The translations under genes were made by a program, and so were the position numbers. The notes beneath the pieces are model-generated. The model did not search any database and was not told where the DNA came from. It saw nothing but the letters and a program-made list of their open reading frames with translations. Of a stretch of 21,791 bases of DNA, positions 14,168 to 21,322 are shown one piece after another. Origin of the DNA: Acidobacteriota bacterium (GTDB lineage Bacteria; Acidobacteriota; UBA6911; JACQSX01); the NCBI GenBank assembly GCA_016199665.1, contig JACQGG010000167.1, forward strand, positions 1 to 21,791. The letters are read 5' to 3'. How positions within the stretch are numbered: the first letter of the stretch is position 1; every line of letters starts with the position of its first letter.

Positions 14168-14459
14168 CCGCGCGGCAGGCAAATCAACTGGGTCGCCACC
14201 GCCTGTTTGCAACAGACGCCGGCGATTGCGTTGGCCGGATCCAGCATCTGACCCGCAGGATCGGAGTTCTCTCCGGTGCTATACTGAATTGTCATCAGAA
14301 CAATGGTCAAGGACGCGCCTTTGTGGGTCACTCTTTTCATCACAAGATTGTACGGCTGGCAAGCATCCATCGGGTTCGACTCAATTCTACTAGTGAACGT
14401 GCGGAACCTGCTGAAGGCGGTCAGCCCTGCTTCGAATTAGCGGACCGCTGCTGAGAGAA
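14168..14459. other. Intergenic region with a -10-like box and one small open frame
   Basis: Between the ICMT-like gene and thyX. TGCTATACT at 14277-14285 is the same extended -10 as before aguB. ATG 14303, about 17 nt downstream, opens a 45-codon frame to TAG 14438-14440 (MVKDAPLWVTLFITRLYGWQ and onward). No ribosome site precedes it and I do not recognise it. The box may instead serve thyX, whose ATG is at 14460. Confidence 0.4.
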
Positions 14460-15986
14460 ATGCCGGAGCGACTCAAGCCACGCGTGACCTTGCGGAACTG
14501 TTTTTCCCGCCCGTACGATTCGGCCATTGCGGCGGCGCGCACTTGTTATTCTCCGCGAATTATTGAGGCGGAGGAAATCACCGAAAAGCAGCGCGAGTCA
14601 ATTGGAAAGGTCACGTTTGACGGGGGCCATCACACCGTTTTTCAGCATCCCCACTTCGAATTCGGCCTGGAAAACGTCTCACGCCAGTTCGTATGGAACC
14701 TTCTTCACAATCACCCGTTCTACAACTCCGAGCAAACCAGCCAGCGGTATGTGCGCATGGATGAAGTCCGCGTCTTCGTGCCCCCGCTGGAAGGGGAATC
14801 GCTGCGTCTGTACCAAGATTGCATCCGCTTTCAGTGGGCCTGCTACCACCGGCTGTCAGAGCTGCTGACGTTGGACACTCGCGCAATCCTCGCAGACATC
14901 TGGCGCCTGGAAACATATCCCCATGAAAAAAAGAAGAAGAAGGTGGAACGGGACTCGGAAAAAAAAGCCATCGAGACGGCCCGCTACGTCATCCCCATCG
15001 CCGCCATGACCCGCATGGTGCATACCGTTTCCGGCATTGTGCTGCACCGGCTGAACCGCCTGAGAAACTCAGGGGACACTCCCTATGAGACCGCCCTGGT
15101 AATTGGAGAAATGGTGGAGCGGGTGCGCGAATCGGACCCTTCATTCTTTGAGCGGATCGGAGACGGCGCCCTGGAAACGGCGCAAATCCCGGAGTTTCGC
15201 TTCCAGCCCGGCAGCCCGGCGTGCGCCCGGGAATTTGATGCCCGGCTTGAGGGGCGGACTTCCCGCCTGGTCGATTACTCGCCGCAGGCCGAGCGCATCG
15301 TGGCTGACGCCCTGCGCGCCACCCTGGGCCAAGAGAGAGCGGCCCTGTCCGATGACGAAGCGATCGCATGGATACTGGATCCCAGAAAAAATCCTTATCG
15401 CTTCGACAAGCTGAACATTTCATTTCATGCGCCGCTCATGAAGCCCTTGCACCACGCGTTCTATACTTTCATCAAGAAAATCAGCCACACGGCAGACAGC
15501 CAGGATCAGCGGCATCGCCTGGTGCCGGCCTCGCGGCCGGTCATGCTGCTGACAGATTCCCGAGAACCTGACTATGTCACGCCCGAAATCGTGAAGCGAA
15601 ATCCCGCGGCCCTGGACATCTACCGGCAGGCGATGGAAAGAGCGTGGACAACCAAGAATGAGCTGGCGGACCGCGGAGTGCCGCTGCAGTTTGCGCTTTA
15701 CGTGCTGCCTAACGCCTTGTGCCTGAGAATGACCGAATCGTCATCACTCCTGTATCTTCTCCACAAGTGGGTCATGCGCACTTGTCTAAACGCCCAGTGG
15801 GAAATCTATCAGGCTTCCATGGAGGAACTGGCGCAGGTAAGCCGGGTGCATCCCCGTCTGACCCGGCACATCGGTCCACCCTGCTCGTTCCGGGTTGGAG
15901 TGGCGTCACCGGTCTGCACCGAGGGAACGCATTTTTGCGGCATACCCGTCTGGAAGCTGTTCCCGAATGTTGAAAGGAGATTGTGA
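14460..15986 (+). CDS. thyX: Tandem ThyX-like flavin-dependent thymidylate synthase, two domains
   Basis: 508 residues, twice the normal ThyX (about 220-250). Each half has the ThyX layout. Half 1 (about 1-235) has HHTVFQHPHFEFGLENVSRQ, then HNHPFYNSEQTSQRY (83-97) and RYVIPIAAMTRMVHTVS. Half 2 (about 315-475) has LNISFHAPLMKPLHHAF, then QRHRLVPASRP (350-360), YVLPNALCLRMTESSS and CLNAQWEIY. The canonical motif RHRxxSxNxxSxRY is split: half 1 keeps the S-x-R-Y end but has HNH for RHR, and half 2 keeps RHR but lost the rest. A Cys-rich tail (PPCSFRVGVASPVCTEG, then FCG) follows. Expected reaction: dUMP to dTMP with methylene-THF and FAD. Whether both halves build one active site is inference. 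Confidence 0.85.
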   Translation: MPERLKPRVTLRNCFSRPYDSAIAAARTCYSPRIIEAEEITEKQRESIGKVTFDGGHHTVFQHPHFEFGLENVSRQFVWNLLHNHPFYNSEQTSQRYVRMDEVRVFVPPLEGESLRLYQDCIRFQWACYHRLSELLTLDTRAILADIWRLETYPHEKKKKKVERDSEKKAIETARYVIPIAAMTRMVHTVSGIVLHRLNRLRNSGDTPYETALVIGEMVERVRESDPSFFERIGDGALETAQIPEFRFQPGSPACAREFDARLEGRTSRLVDYSPQAERIVADALRATLGQERAALSDDEAIAWILDPRKNPYRFDKLNISFHAPLMKPLHHAFYTFIKKISHTADSQDQRHRLVPASRPVMLLTDSREPDYVTPEIVKRNPAALDIYRQAMERAWTTKNELADRGVPLQFALYVLPNALCLRMTESSSLLYLLHKWVMRTCLNAQWEIYQASMEELAQVSRVHPRLTRHIGPPCSFRVGVASPVCTEGTHFCGIPVWKLFPNVERRL

Positions 15987-16050
15987 CTCAGGCGCGATGA
16001 CCGGTCAGGCTCTGAACATTGGTGGAGGCGCGACCCTGTGCGGATGCGAA

Positions 16051-16374
16051 TCAGACGGTAAAGGACTCGCCGCAGCCGCAACTGCTCTTGGCGTTTGGAT
16101 TGTTGAACTTGAAACCTGAACCCTGTAAGGTCTCCACATAATCGATCTCGGTCCCATCCAGGTAAGTCAAGCTCTGGGGATCCACGAATATTTTCAAGCC
16201 GTCCAGGTCCAGCACGCTATCGCCGCCGTTGGACTGGTGCTCAAAAGCCATGGAGTACTGGAAACCGGAGCATCCGCCTCCGACAACCTGAACTCGCAGG
16301 CCTTCATAACCCTCGGCCTGCTGCGCCAGAATTTCTTTGACCTTCGAAACCGCCGTTGGGGTCAAACTGAGCAT
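16051..16374 (-). CDS. erpA: A-type iron-sulfur carrier (HesB/IscA/ErpA family)
   Basis: 107 residues, the normal size. The three conserved cysteines are present: Cys35 in GGGCSGFQYSM, and Cys99 and Cys101 in SSCGCGESF at the C-terminus. GLKIFVDPQSLTYLDGTEIDYV is the usual central segment, and GFKFNNPNA precedes the last Cys pair. The protein carries Fe-S clusters from the assembly scaffold to target apoproteins. ErpA is favoured over IscA by the absence of isc genes nearby and by sequence feel; the symbol is less certain than the family. AAGGAG lies about 9 nt before ATG 16374. It converges on thyX, with 64 bp between the ends. Confidence 0.9.
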   Translation of the reverse strand: MLSLTPTAVSKVKEILAQQAEGYEGLRVQVVGGGCSGFQYSMAFEHQSNGGDSVLDLDGLKIFVDPQSLTYLDGTEIDYVETLQGSGFKFNNPNAKSSCGCGESFTV

Positions 16375-16415
16375 GTTTAAAAACTCCTTCGCTTCAAAAG
16401 CAACTTACATTTCTT

Positions 16416-16445
16416 ATCTTAGTGGCAACTGTTTGGATCTGTCAA
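16416..16445 (-). promoter_or_regulatory. erpA promoter (-35 TTGACA, -10 TAAGAT)
   Basis: On the minus strand TTGACA (16440-16445) and TAAGAT (16416-16421) are separated by 18 bp. The expected start, about 16409, gives a leader of roughly 35 nt containing AAGGAG (16384-16389) before ATG 16374. This is the best sigma-70-like promoter in the window. Confidence 0.7.
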
Positions 16446-16454
16446 ACTTGAATT

Positions 16455-16949
16455 TCACGCTTGCCGCGCCGCTAAATCCCCAACAACGGGAAGAGAAAAC
16501 GTCTCATGGCTGTAAGCCTTGTACATAAGCAGTATCCATAAGAACAGCAGTCCCAGCATCACTGAAGACTGCAACAGGGTCTGAGCCACGAAACCGGCCG
16601 GAGATGGAAAAACCCCGACCAGAATCAGGCCCAGCACATTCACCACAACTTGAATCACAACCAGCGCGATGAAAAAAAAGATGGCCTGAAAAGCATGGAA
16701 GCGAATAAACCGATCCTTGCTGTAAGGCTCGATGAGGAGAAACAAGATGCCGGTCACAAACAAAAGGAGGTAGCAAAGGAGTGCCGCGACGTTGCGCGGC
16801 AGATCTGCGGATCTGGCTTGGCTCGAAGACCTTTTTGTTTCAGAGGTCGTGTCCGGCGGTACCCTGTTGAGCGGCGCCCCGCAATTGGGGCAGAAGTTGC
16901 AGCTCTGATCCGCGGAAGCGCCACATCGCACGCAAGTTTTCGAAGCCAT
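16455..16949 (-). CDS. Zinc-ribbon plus Tic20/DUF4870-like membrane protein
   Basis: 164 residues. The N-terminus is a zinc ribbon (CVRCG at 6-10, CPNCG at 20-24; Cys 6, 9, 20, 23), followed by a polar Ser/Thr-rich linker (30-50). Three hydrophobic segments follow (about 54-73, 86-113, 121-145). The EPYSKDRFIRFHAFQAIFFF stretch between the first two is typical of DUF4870/Tic20-like membrane proteins. No enzymatic residues are visible and the function is unknown. The frame also opens with a GTG one codon earlier; ATG 16949 is preferred, since AGGAGG (16955-16960) is 5 nt upstream. Confidence 0.82.
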   Translation of the reverse strand: MASKTCVRCGASADQSCNFCPNCGAPLNRVPPDTTSETKRSSSQARSADLPRNVAALLCYLLLFVTGILFLLIEPYSKDRFIRFHAFQAIFFFIALVVIQVVVNVLGLILVGVFPSPAGFVAQTLLQSSVMLGLLFLWILLMYKAYSHETFSLPVVGDLAARQA

Positions 16950-16979
16950 CACTGCCTCCTAAAAAAGCCCCTCGCGGAT

Positions 16980-17017
16980 GAGCGCCGGAATGCGCCGGCG
17001 CAAAGACGCCGGCGCTC
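16980..17017. repeat. Nested GC-rich palindrome in a divergent intergenic region
   Basis: GAGCGCCGG (16980-16988) pairs with CCGGCGCTC (17009-17017). Alternatively, GCGCCGGCG (16992-17000) pairs with CGCCGGCGC (17007-17015) across a 6-nt loop. The two stems are mutually exclusive because they share the right arm. It lies between the start codons of the zinc-ribbon gene and the methyltransferase gene. Operator, RNA switch or dispersed repeat are all possible. Confidence 0.7.
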
Positions 17018-17101
17018 CGTAGACGGCCTGCCGGTTGCAAAACTCTAAGATTTTCTTGAAGTGGCTCAGGTAAATCAAGAGAAAAGCAGAGGAGCATGGG
17101 C

Positions 17102-17107
17102 TATGAT
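17102..17107 (+). promoter_or_regulatory. -10 box TATGAT for the methyltransferase, leaderless geometry
   Basis: TATGAT ends 8 nt before ATG 17116, so transcription should begin at about the start codon. AGGAG at 17090-17094 is too far upstream to serve this ATG after such a start. No clear -35 is visible. Confidence 0.4.
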
Positions 17108-17115
17108 GCGGGGCT

Positions 17116-17790
17116 ATGGGCCTGTGGTACGGTGGACGCGTCCCTGAGCCGGAAGTCATGGATGAGGCGTCTGAAGTCGAAGCCTACGCCGAGGCAGGCG
17201 CTTCAGAGCATTTGGACCGGCTGGATACCGAGTGCGCAAACGCGATCCTGGGTTTGAATGCCGCCCCAGACTGGTGGCTGGACCAGGGGTGTGGACCCGG
17301 CCGAATCACCTGCAAGGTTGCCGCTCAAACCTCTGCCGGAATTGTTGGTGTAGATCGGGCGTTCAGTATGCTGGTGAAGGCGAGAGATTCCGCAGCCAGA
17401 CTCGGGTTGGCGCGAGTTTGGTTTGTTCAGGCAGACGTCTCCGCGCTTCCCTTCAAAACAGGAGTTTTCCAACTGCTATGCAGCAACTCGGTCTTGCACC
17501 ATCTTTCCCGACCGAAGGAGTTCTTGGAGGAGTCGGCGAGGGTCATGCGGCAAAACGGAAAATTTTTCCTGAGAGACCTCGCCAGGCCGCCGAGATGGCG
17601 CATGCGCCGCCATCTCGAGTATCACGGGCGTAACTACTCGGGTCCCGTGCGCCGGCTCTTCGACGCGTCCGTGCGCGCCGCCTACACAATCGCTGAGGCG
17701 CGCCGGCTGGTAAAGGCCGCTTCCCTGTCAGGCGCGACCGTTTGCCGTGGAGGGAATCTATACCTGATCCTGCGCCGGGTGGGACGATGA
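17116..17790 (+). CDS. Class I SAM-dependent methyltransferase
   Basis: 224 residues. WWLDQGCGPGRI (53-64) is motif I, with VGVDRAFSML ending the next strand (Asp80 for the SAM ribose). VQADVSALPFKTGVFQLLCS is motif II, and VLHHLSRPKEFLEESARVM followed by GKFFLRDLARPPR fits the Methyltransf_11/UbiE-like group. The N-terminal PEPEVMDEASEVEAYAEA resembles relatives beginning EPE.MD, so the frame and ATG 17116 are right; a TGA in frame 10 nt upstream allows no earlier start. The substrate is unknown. Gly in motif I (D-x-GCGPG) is intact. Divergent from the zinc-ribbon gene. Confidence 0.85.
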   Translation: MGLWYGGRVPEPEVMDEASEVEAYAEAGASEHLDRLDTECANAILGLNAAPDWWLDQGCGPGRITCKVAAQTSAGIVGVDRAFSMLVKARDSAARLGLARVWFVQADVSALPFKTGVFQLLCSNSVLHHLSRPKEFLEESARVMRQNGKFFLRDLARPPRWRMRRHLEYHGRNYSGPVRRLFDASVRAAYTIAEARRLVKAASLSGATVCRGGNLYLILRRVGR

Positions 17791-17966
17791 CGGAAATTGA
17801 CCTTCGCTATCTTGCAGCACTGGAACGTGCGTGAAGGGTTGCTCGGCGGTCTTTTGCAGATCAGCCGGGCGAAACCGTATCTGGGTGTCCTTCTCAGGTT
17901 CATAGTCTGAAAAATGACACCGGCCTCGCGACTCTGCTACAATGACGCCGCGGGTGGCCTAGGGGA
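17787..17966 (+). other. Short stretch after the methyltransferase with tiny open frames
   Basis: An ATG at 17787 overlaps the methyltransferase stop (ATGA) but gives only 15 codons. Another frame opens with TTG at about 17796 and codes for about 36 residues ending LQISRAKPYLGVLLRFIV. That looks protein-like, but I do not recognise it; it may be the tail of a lost gene. A promoter-like sequence follows at 17914-17943. Confidence 0.3.
17914..17943 (+). promoter_or_regulatory. Promoter-like sequence (-35 ATGACA, -10 TGCTACAAT)
   Basis: ATGACA (17914-17919) is 18 bp before TACAAT (17938-17943), which has the TGn extension. It is oriented toward the small membrane protein frame and murB. The expected start is near 17950. 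Confidence 0.5.
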
Positions 17967-18269
17967 TTGGCATGGAAGGAAGTTGCGGCCCGCCACATTC
18001 GCAGGCTGCCCAGAGCGTTTCTCACTTTTTTCAGTTTACGCTTCATCCGGGAGCGGCCGGTGGCGCATTTATCGCGACGTGCAGCCAGAAAATACGAAAT
18101 GCGCCGCAGACTGAAAAGGAGCATGTTTCAATTCGCCATACTGGTGTTGGTTGTCTGCGCCGCGGCGCTGGTCCTCAAGCTGCTGTTTTCACTGGCCGCC
18201 TACGCCCCGGCGCCTTTTGAACCCGGCCGGGACGATTTGGAACGCTATCTGCAGCAGAAAAGGAAATAG
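17967..18269 (+). CDS. Small single-span membrane protein, unknown
   Basis: Up to 100 residues from TTG 17967. The N-terminal half is strongly basic (RHIRRLPRAF, RRAARKYEMRRRLKRS). One clear membrane segment follows (FQFAILVLVVCAAALVLKLL, about 54-73), then a short acidic/basic tail ending RDDLERYLQQKRK. Basic residues before the helix suggest the N-terminus is inside. TTG is the only early start after an in-frame TGA at 17943; ATG 18099 would leave 56 residues with the same helix. It lies downstream of a promoter-like sequence and about 175 bp before murB. Not recognised; reality of the long N-terminus is doubtful. Confidence 0.45.
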   Translation: MAWKEVAARHIRRLPRAFLTFFSLRFIRERPVAHLSRRAARKYEMRRRLKRSMFQFAILVLVVCAAALVLKLLFSLAAYAPAPFEPGRDDLERYLQQKRK

Positions 18270-18378
18270 CACACTCCGATGGTTGTCGCCGGGAAGTGCG
18301 GCTCCCCTCAGCGGCGTGGAGGCGCACAATGTTGCCGTTGGCCCTCAACGCGCGCGATCTCTAGCAAGTTGTTCCGGG

Positions 18379-18400
18379 CGGCAGTTTCAATGGACTGCCG
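18379..18400 (+). promoter_or_regulatory. Hairpin upstream of murB
   Basis: CGGCAGT (18379-18385) and ACTGCCG (18394-18400) form a perfect 7-bp stem with an 8-nt loop, ending 44 nt before the murB ATG. There is no following T-run, so it is not an obvious terminator. Possibly part of a leader. Confidence 0.4.
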
Positions 18401-18444
18401 CACCCTCTCCGATCTTTGAATAACCGTCCAATACCCGTCCGCCG

Positions 18445-19449
18445 ATGTGCGTGACCCCCACTGCAAATTTCGATCTCTCGGAATTTACAACCTTCCGCAT
18501 TGGAGGAATAGCCCGTTGGGCGGTGGAAATCGGTTCCCTTGAGGACCTCAAATCGGCTTGGCAGTGGGCTGGCGCGCGGCGGCTTCGGACGCTTTTTGTC
18601 GGAGATGGCAGCAATATTCTCTTTTCCGACAGCGGGTTTGATGGCGCCATTCTCATGACTCGGGTTCCAGGCATTCACGTCGTCGACCCTCCCGTTGCCT
18701 CTTCGCAGGCCGATCCTTCCGCTCCCGGACCGCCTCTGTCCGAACTCAGCCTGCGGCGCGACGAGGTCTATGTCCGCGTCGGCGGCGGCGTAGGCCTGAT
18801 GGAGTTGATCCGATGGTGCAACCAGAGGCGGATGGCGGGGCTTGAGAGGATGTACGGCATTCCAGGCACTGTCGCAGGGGCCGTTGTCGGCAACGCGGGG
18901 GCATTTGGCCAGGAGATTCAGGACTCACTCACGCAAGCCACGGTTTGGAACCCTTCCGGAGTGTGCGTGCTCTCACGCGCCGACCTGGCATTTCGCTATC
19001 GGCACAGTATCCTCAAGGAACGCAGCGACTGCTTTGTCCTTGATTGTCTTTTCCGGCTGCACCGGTGCGACCAGGACCTGCAGCGGATTTCTGAAGAGAT
19101 TCTGAAGACCAGGAACGAAAAATATCCGCCCGGCATCCGCTGTCCCGGGAGCTTCTTCAAGAACGTCGAAGCGGCGGCGCTTCCCGCCGAGGTTCTGAAG
19201 CGGATACCGCCTGAATTTCTGGTCCACGGTAAGATCCCCGCGGGCCGTTTGCTCCAGTCAGTTGGCGCTTGCGGAGCACGGTCAGGCCAGGCGATGATAG
19301 CTTCGTACCATGGCAACCTGTTTGTGAACCTGGGCGGCGCTTCCAGTCGAGACGTCCTGGGGCTGGCCGCCGAGTACGGATCGCGCGTTTCCCAGGTATT
19401 TGGCGTGAAACTAGAGCCTGAAGTGCTGATTGTCGAAACCAGAAACTGA
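18445..19449 (+). CDS. murB: UDP-N-acetylenolpyruvoylglucosamine reductase
   Basis: 334 residues. Reduces the MurA product with NADPH/FAD to UDP-MurNAc for peptidoglycan. FAD-domain motifs: FTTFRIGG (14-21), VGDGSNILFSDSGFDG (52-67), MYGIPGTVAGAVVGNAGAFG (136-155). The substrate-domain YRHS (185-188) and CPGSFFKN (233-240, catalytic proton donor Ser236) are present, as is Glu in LEPEV near the C-terminus. A Pro/Ser-rich insert (about 82-107, between two FAD-domain strands) is unusual. The ATG at 18445 has no strong ribosome site; it is chosen because the protein then begins close to the usual NFDLSEFTTFRIGG. murA follows 46 bp later, so the two first committed steps are adjacent. Confidence 0.95.
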   Translation: MCVTPTANFDLSEFTTFRIGGIARWAVEIGSLEDLKSAWQWAGARRLRTLFVGDGSNILFSDSGFDGAILMTRVPGIHVVDPPVASSQADPSAPGPPLSELSLRRDEVYVRVGGGVGLMELIRWCNQRRMAGLERMYGIPGTVAGAVVGNAGAFGQEIQDSLTQATVWNPSGVCVLSRADLAFRYRHSILKERSDCFVLDCLFRLHRCDQDLQRISEEILKTRNEKYPPGIRCPGSFFKNVEAAALPAEVLKRIPPEFLVHGKIPAGRLLQSVGACGARSGQAMIASYHGNLFVNLGGASSRDVLGLAAEYGSRVSQVFGVKLEPEVLIVETRN

Positions 19450-19495
19450 GCGTCCCCGCGCGGAGGCGGGCTCCACATTGGGCGTTATGCTTCCC

Positions 19496-20752
19496 ATGCG
19501 TACGTTGCTCATTGAAGGCGGGTCACACCTGAAGGGAACCTATCCGATCCAGGGAAACAAGAACGCCGCGCTGCCTGTCCTGGCCGCGACGCTGCTGGCG
19601 CGGCGCGCCGTTTGCCTTCTCAACGTTCCCCGAATCTGGGACGTGGAGAGCATGCTCTCGCTCCTTCGCTCCCTGGGCGCAAGCGCCGATTGGCAGGGTG
19701 ATGCACTTTGGATCGACCCGTCGCGCTTTCAGTGCGCGGCTCTTCCGCCGGAGCGGGTCGAGCAACTGCGGGGCGCCATTCTGCTGACCGCCCCTCTGGC
19801 CGCGCGCGCCGATTCCATGGAATCCGGTTTCCCGGGAGGGTGTCCCATCGGCGCCCGAACCTTTGAACGGCACTGGGAAGTGTTCCGCGCCGCGGGATTT
19901 CAAGTTGAGGATGACCGGCGCCGGTTTCGCATTCAGAGACAGACCCGAATCCTCCATCCCGAGGTTTATCTTGGCGAAGCCTCGGTGACTGCAACTGAGA
20001 ACGCCCTGATCTTGTTCAGCGCGCTTGACGGCGGGACAATTTACAATGCCGCCAGAGAACCTCACGTGCGGGCGCTCGGAGAGTTTCTAATGCTGCTGGG
20101 GGCGCAGATCGAGCACCATCCCACGGCATTGAAAATCCGCCGGGGCGTCGCGCCGCCCGATCGTGAGATCACATTCGAGATTCAACCGGATTTCGTTGAT
20201 GCCGGCACCCTGGCCATCGCCGCCGGCGTCACCGGCGGCCAGGTCACGCTGACCAAAGTGTGCCGGCAGGATCTGATTGGGATCGAGCACACATTGAAGC
20301 AATATGGCGTACAGTGGGACTGGCAGGACGAAGGTTGCGTCAATATCAAAGCCTCGGAGATCACAAACCCAAGCCGGGTTGTGATCGGCCTCTGGCCGAG
20401 CTTTCCAACCGACCTGTCCAGCCTGGCAATCGTGTTATCCACTCAGGGCTCGGGCAGCACCTTGGTTCACGACTGGATGTATGAGTCCCGCATGTTTTTT
20501 GTCGACAAGCTGGTGCGCATGGGAGCCCGCATCATTCTCTGCGACCCGCATCGCGTCGTGGTTCAGGGCCCGACGGCGCTGCGCGCCACGACGCTGGAGT
20601 CGCCGGACATTCGGGCCGGAATGGCCTTGATCGTTGCCGGGCTTGTCGCCCGGGGACAGACACGCATTGAGCACGCCGAAGTCGTGTTTCGCGGCTATGA
20701 ACGCATCGTGGAGCGCCTGGGCGTCCTGGGAGCCTCCATCCGGGAACAGTGA
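19496..20752 (+). CDS. murA: UDP-N-acetylglucosamine 1-carboxyvinyltransferase
   Basis: 418 residues from ATG 19496; E. coli MurA has 419. Transfers enolpyruvate from PEP to UDP-GlcNAc, the first committed peptidoglycan step and the fosfomycin target. With this start Lys22-Asn23 (GNKNAALP) fall exactly at the E. coli numbers. The PEP-binding Cys is at 116 in PGGCPIGAR, so the enzyme should be fosfomycin-sensitive in principle. FPTDLSSLA holds the catalytic Asp, YESRMFF, SPDIRAGM and RGYERI hold the conserved Args. It departs from typical MurA in details, such as ARTFERHW instead of ARPVDLHL. An upstream ATG (19487) and a TTG (19430) overlapping murB are in frame but not supported by family length. 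Last gene before convergence with tadA. Confidence 0.95.
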   Translation: MRTLLIEGGSHLKGTYPIQGNKNAALPVLAATLLARRAVCLLNVPRIWDVESMLSLLRSLGASADWQGDALWIDPSRFQCAALPPERVEQLRGAILLTAPLAARADSMESGFPGGCPIGARTFERHWEVFRAAGFQVEDDRRRFRIQRQTRILHPEVYLGEASVTATENALILFSALDGGTIYNAAREPHVRALGEFLMLLGAQIEHHPTALKIRRGVAPPDREITFEIQPDFVDAGTLAIAAGVTGGQVTLTKVCRQDLIGIEHTLKQYGVQWDWQDEGCVNIKASEITNPSRVVIGLWPSFPTDLSSLAIVLSTQGSGSTLVHDWMYESRMFFVDKLVRMGARIILCDPHRVVVQGPTALRATTLESPDIRAGMALIVAGLVARGQTRIEHAEVVFRGYERIVERLGVLGASIREQ

Positions 20753-20826
20753 GGAAACGCCACATTGCGAATGTCGAATTACCAGGCATGCAGCAGGCCG
20801 GGGCAGACTGCTGGCTGGAATGAGAG

Positions 20827-21294
20827 TCAAGGGGAACGTTTGGTGAGAAAAAACTCGCGCAGCAACGCGGCGGCTTCCCGCTCCAGGAAATGACCGCGTG
20901 CCAAAACGCGGTGATTCAGTTGGGGAATCTGCAGCAGGCGCTGGGTGGATTCCACCGCGCCGCCCTTGGGATCGGCAGCGCCGTAGAACAGATTTCGGAT
21001 GCGGGCGTGCACCATGGCGCCGGCGCACATGGCGCAGGATTCAACCGTGACGTAAATGTCGCAATCCGGCAGCCGGTAATTTTCCAGCGTGCGAGCCGCG
21101 TCCCGCATTGCCACCACCTCCGCGTGCCCGGTGGGATCCCGCGTGGTGAGCACGTTGTTGTGCCCGCGACCCACGATCTTTCGCATGAACACGACCACGG
21201 CGCCGATCGGCACCTCCTGTTCAAGAGCCGCCCGCTCCGCCTCCAGCAAGGCCTCCCTCATGAAGCGCTCTTCGTAGAAGTCCAGCTCAGCCAT
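20827..21294 (-). CDS. tadA: tRNA-specific adenosine deaminase
   Basis: 155 residues from ATG 21294, the normal TadA length; the frame is open further upstream to 21495, but that part lies over the thiolase gene. Deaminates A34 to inosine in the tRNA-Arg(ACG) anticodon. Zinc site and proton shuttle: TGHAEVVAMRDAA (His57, Glu59) and ESCAMCAGAMVHARI (Cys87, Cys90). The usual motif is EPCxMCAGA; here the Pro is Ser, which is uncommon but leaves the ligands intact. FYGAADPKGGAVES is the usual segment after the second motif. MREALLEAERA at the N-terminus is standard. Starts 28 bp after the thiolase stop, so they may be co-transcribed. Confidence 0.92.
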   Translation of the reverse strand: MAELDFYEERFMREALLEAERAALEQEVPIGAVVVFMRKIVGRGHNNVLTTRDPTGHAEVVAMRDAARTLENYRLPDCDIYVTVESCAMCAGAMVHARIRNLFYGAADPKGGAVESTQRLLQIPQLNHRVLARGHFLEREAAALLREFFLTKRSP

Positions 21295-21322
21295 CGAGGC
21301 ATCCGGGGTCAGGAGGGTGCGC

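Noticed and set aside
13549..14454. 301-codon open frame overlapping the ICMT-like gene
   Set aside because: The neighbouring frame (13556-14167) has clear membrane segments and family motifs, while this one does not.
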